The notes under the pieces: generated by a model | What the model saw: the letters and a program-made list of their open reading frames with translations, nothing else | Databases searched by the model: none | Told to the model about the DNA's origin: nothing | Assembly: GCA_905250115.1 (NCBI GenBank) | Contig: CAJNOI010000002.1 | Location: 1,813,944 to 1,877,943 of the forward strand | Length of the DNA stretch: 64,000 nucleotides | Direction of reading: 5' to 3' | From: Adineta steineri | Taxonomy: Eukaryota; Rotifera; Eurotatoria; Adinetida; Adinetidae | In this document: one piece after another, positions 62,847-64,000 of the stretch | Layout of the letters: every line of letters starts with the position of its first letter | Numbering within the stretch: the stretch's first letter is position 1 | Position numbers and translations under genes: made by a program

Positions 62847-63649
62847 GAAACAACATGGGCAACATGTTGTCTTATTGGGGAGAAGAAAAAAAAAGGAGAA
62901 CATTCATTTTCGCATGCCAAACATTATCATTAGAATACCACATAGTTCGATAGATTGATAGACATATATAGACAACGACAGTTCAATAGAAGCATCAGGA
63001 GAATGTCAACAATCGTTGCTGTGTGTATAAGATAATTGGCACACTTGACAATGTGTGCTGTATCTATATAGAATGATTCTCGTTATTTTTTTTCTCATTT
63101 ATACATCTGATATATTCATCTTTTTCATCTAATTTTTTTCCTTATTTCTCTGTCATTTTTTTTTATCTATTCGTGTTTCTTCTTTTTTATTTTCCGATCA
63201 AAATTCCAATCTTGTCTTCTAACATTTTTCTTTCTTCCTTATCTTATTCTTATTGCATGTAACAACTAGAACGGAACCAATGCACGTCTTTTTATGCTAA
63301 CACAATCGAATTATTATCTTTTCTCTATACGGAGTCACTCAATACCTCCCACAGATCTTTTTCTTTTCTTCTTTTTTTTTATGTATTGTCGATTGTATAA
63401 AATCATCAACTTCCTCTTTTCTTAATTTTGTTATTTGAGGTAAATACAAGTATTGAATTCTTTACTGATAAACGATTGTAATTTTCTGCGTGAACAATTC
63501 ATTCGTTTTTCACATGGTCGAATAGAAATGCCTTAGCTTTTTTTCACGCATCTATTTCCGCTTCGCCTTTTTTCTTTCCCTTCTAGACTAGATTTACTTC
63601 TCCTATAAAAAGAGAAAACTATTATTTAACAATATAATACTCATGTTCT

Positions 63650-64000
63650 ATGGCTACTTCATCACACAATCGTGCTTTTCAAGCTTACAATAGTCATAAT
63701 TTTAAGAATCGTCCAGCAATAAAAAAAAATATAACTTCATCAACTGGAGAACCATTAGTCTTTGGTCGTATACCATATTCATCAATAAAAACAACTGTTG
63801 ACAAAACTCCATTAATGTCAACATGTTCAAATCCAAATAGTACTGTAAAACCTATACCAATGACAGCGAAACGTGGTTCATCAATAACTAGTCTTAGTCA
63901 TTTAATACCACATCATAAAAGTTTACAAATGACAGCATTAGCTTCACAACGACAAAGTCTTTGGATAAGTATAGCTAAAAATGCGCAAACAGATAATACT
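63650..64000 (+). CDS. Unrecognised protein, 5' part only
   Basis: Open from ATG 63650 to the window end (117 codons), so it is cut by the window edge. It reads MATSSHNRAFQAYNSHNF..., then PLVFGRIPYSSIKTTV and KRGSSITSLSHLIPHHKSL. It is basic and Ser/Thr-rich, without a signal peptide or membrane segment, and probably disordered. Codon choice (TCA, ACA, AAA, CAA) matches the neighbouring genes, which supports coding. An overlapping ATG at 63643 is out of frame. I cannot name a family. Confidence 0.6.
   Translation, partial: MATSSHNRAFQAYNSHNFKNRPAIKKNITSSTGEPLVFGRIPYSSIKTTVDKTPLMSTCSNPNSTVKPIPMTAKRGSSITSLSHLIPHHKSLQMTALASQRQSLWISIAKNAQTDNT

Larger units (their letters stand above)
60771..63649. 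other. Gene-free spacer upstream of the ABCF2 exons
   Basis: About 2.9 kb. I looked on the minus strand for the missing ABCF2 start and first Walker A and found none. The stretch holds pyrimidine tracts, an AAC repeat (62063-62081), a GT repeat (62722-62738) and a GAT repeat (62824-62846). No gene supported. Confidence 0.55.

Noticed and set aside
1..64000. CRISPR arrays, rRNA or tRNA genes, bacterial operons
   Set aside because: No spaced direct repeats, no rRNA or tRNA core sequence noticed by eye, and genes are spliced; a tRNA covariance scan was not possible here.

Overview
This window is animal nuclear DNA. It is very AT-rich and carries spliced genes with mostly 50-70 nt GT-AG introns. 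The gene content is clearly metazoan: FoxA forkhead factors, a PBX/Extradenticle TALE homeobox, an Atrophin/RERE co-repressor, a CDK5 activator and a calponin/transgelin. AT-richness, tiny introns, N gaps, tight same-strand gene groups with acceptor-like sites just before start codons, and some families unusual in animals fit a rotifer, most likely a bdelloid. That assignment is an inference; I have no marker that proves it. Gene models were assembled by hand from splice sites with reading phase checked across every junction, and many exons are too short to show as open reading frames.

Layout. 1-6.3 kb: a non-genic start, then two tandem FoxA-type genes. 6.3-9.3 kb: no gene seen. 9.3-15.1 kb (minus): an 18-exon NAGLU-type lysosomal glycosidase downstream of the proteasome subunit PSMD12. 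15.7-16.5 kb: a secreted DUF4139-type protein broken by an assembly gap. 17.5-23.0 kb: WTAP, MED30 and a CDK5R-type gene, the last two convergent with 79 bp between stops. 26.2-27.8 kb: HSD17B12-type ketoacyl-CoA reductase, divergent from a same-strand series U2AF1 - PPP6C - RERE/Atrophin (28.1-38.0 kb). 38.7-43.8 kb: a small unrecognised gene, PBX with a small foldback element in its first intron, and a four-helix MARVEL-like membrane protein. 46.4-55.4 kb: a metabolic/transport neighbourhood with a TDA3-like FAD oxidoreductase head-to-head with an intronless peroxisomal 2-hydroxyacid oxidase, a secreted charged protein, an N-formylglutamate amidohydrolase-like protein and a FUSC-type multi-pass transporter. 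56.0-57.3 kb: a calponin/transgelin gene with two alternative first exons. 59.1-60.8 kb: an ABCF2-type ATPase lacking its first ATP-binding half. 63.65 kb to the end: the start of a gene running off the window.

Most genes are housekeeping or developmental and do not form one pathway. The parts most worth following are the candidate U2AF1-PPP6C-RERE operon, the 46-55 kb cluster (two flavin oxidoreductases sharing a promoter region, plus amidohydrolase and exporter-like genes rare in animals), the near-identical FoxA core that suggests gene conversion, the ABCF2 fragment, and the PBX protein with altered recognition-helix residues. No CRISPR array, rRNA or tRNA gene was recognised.
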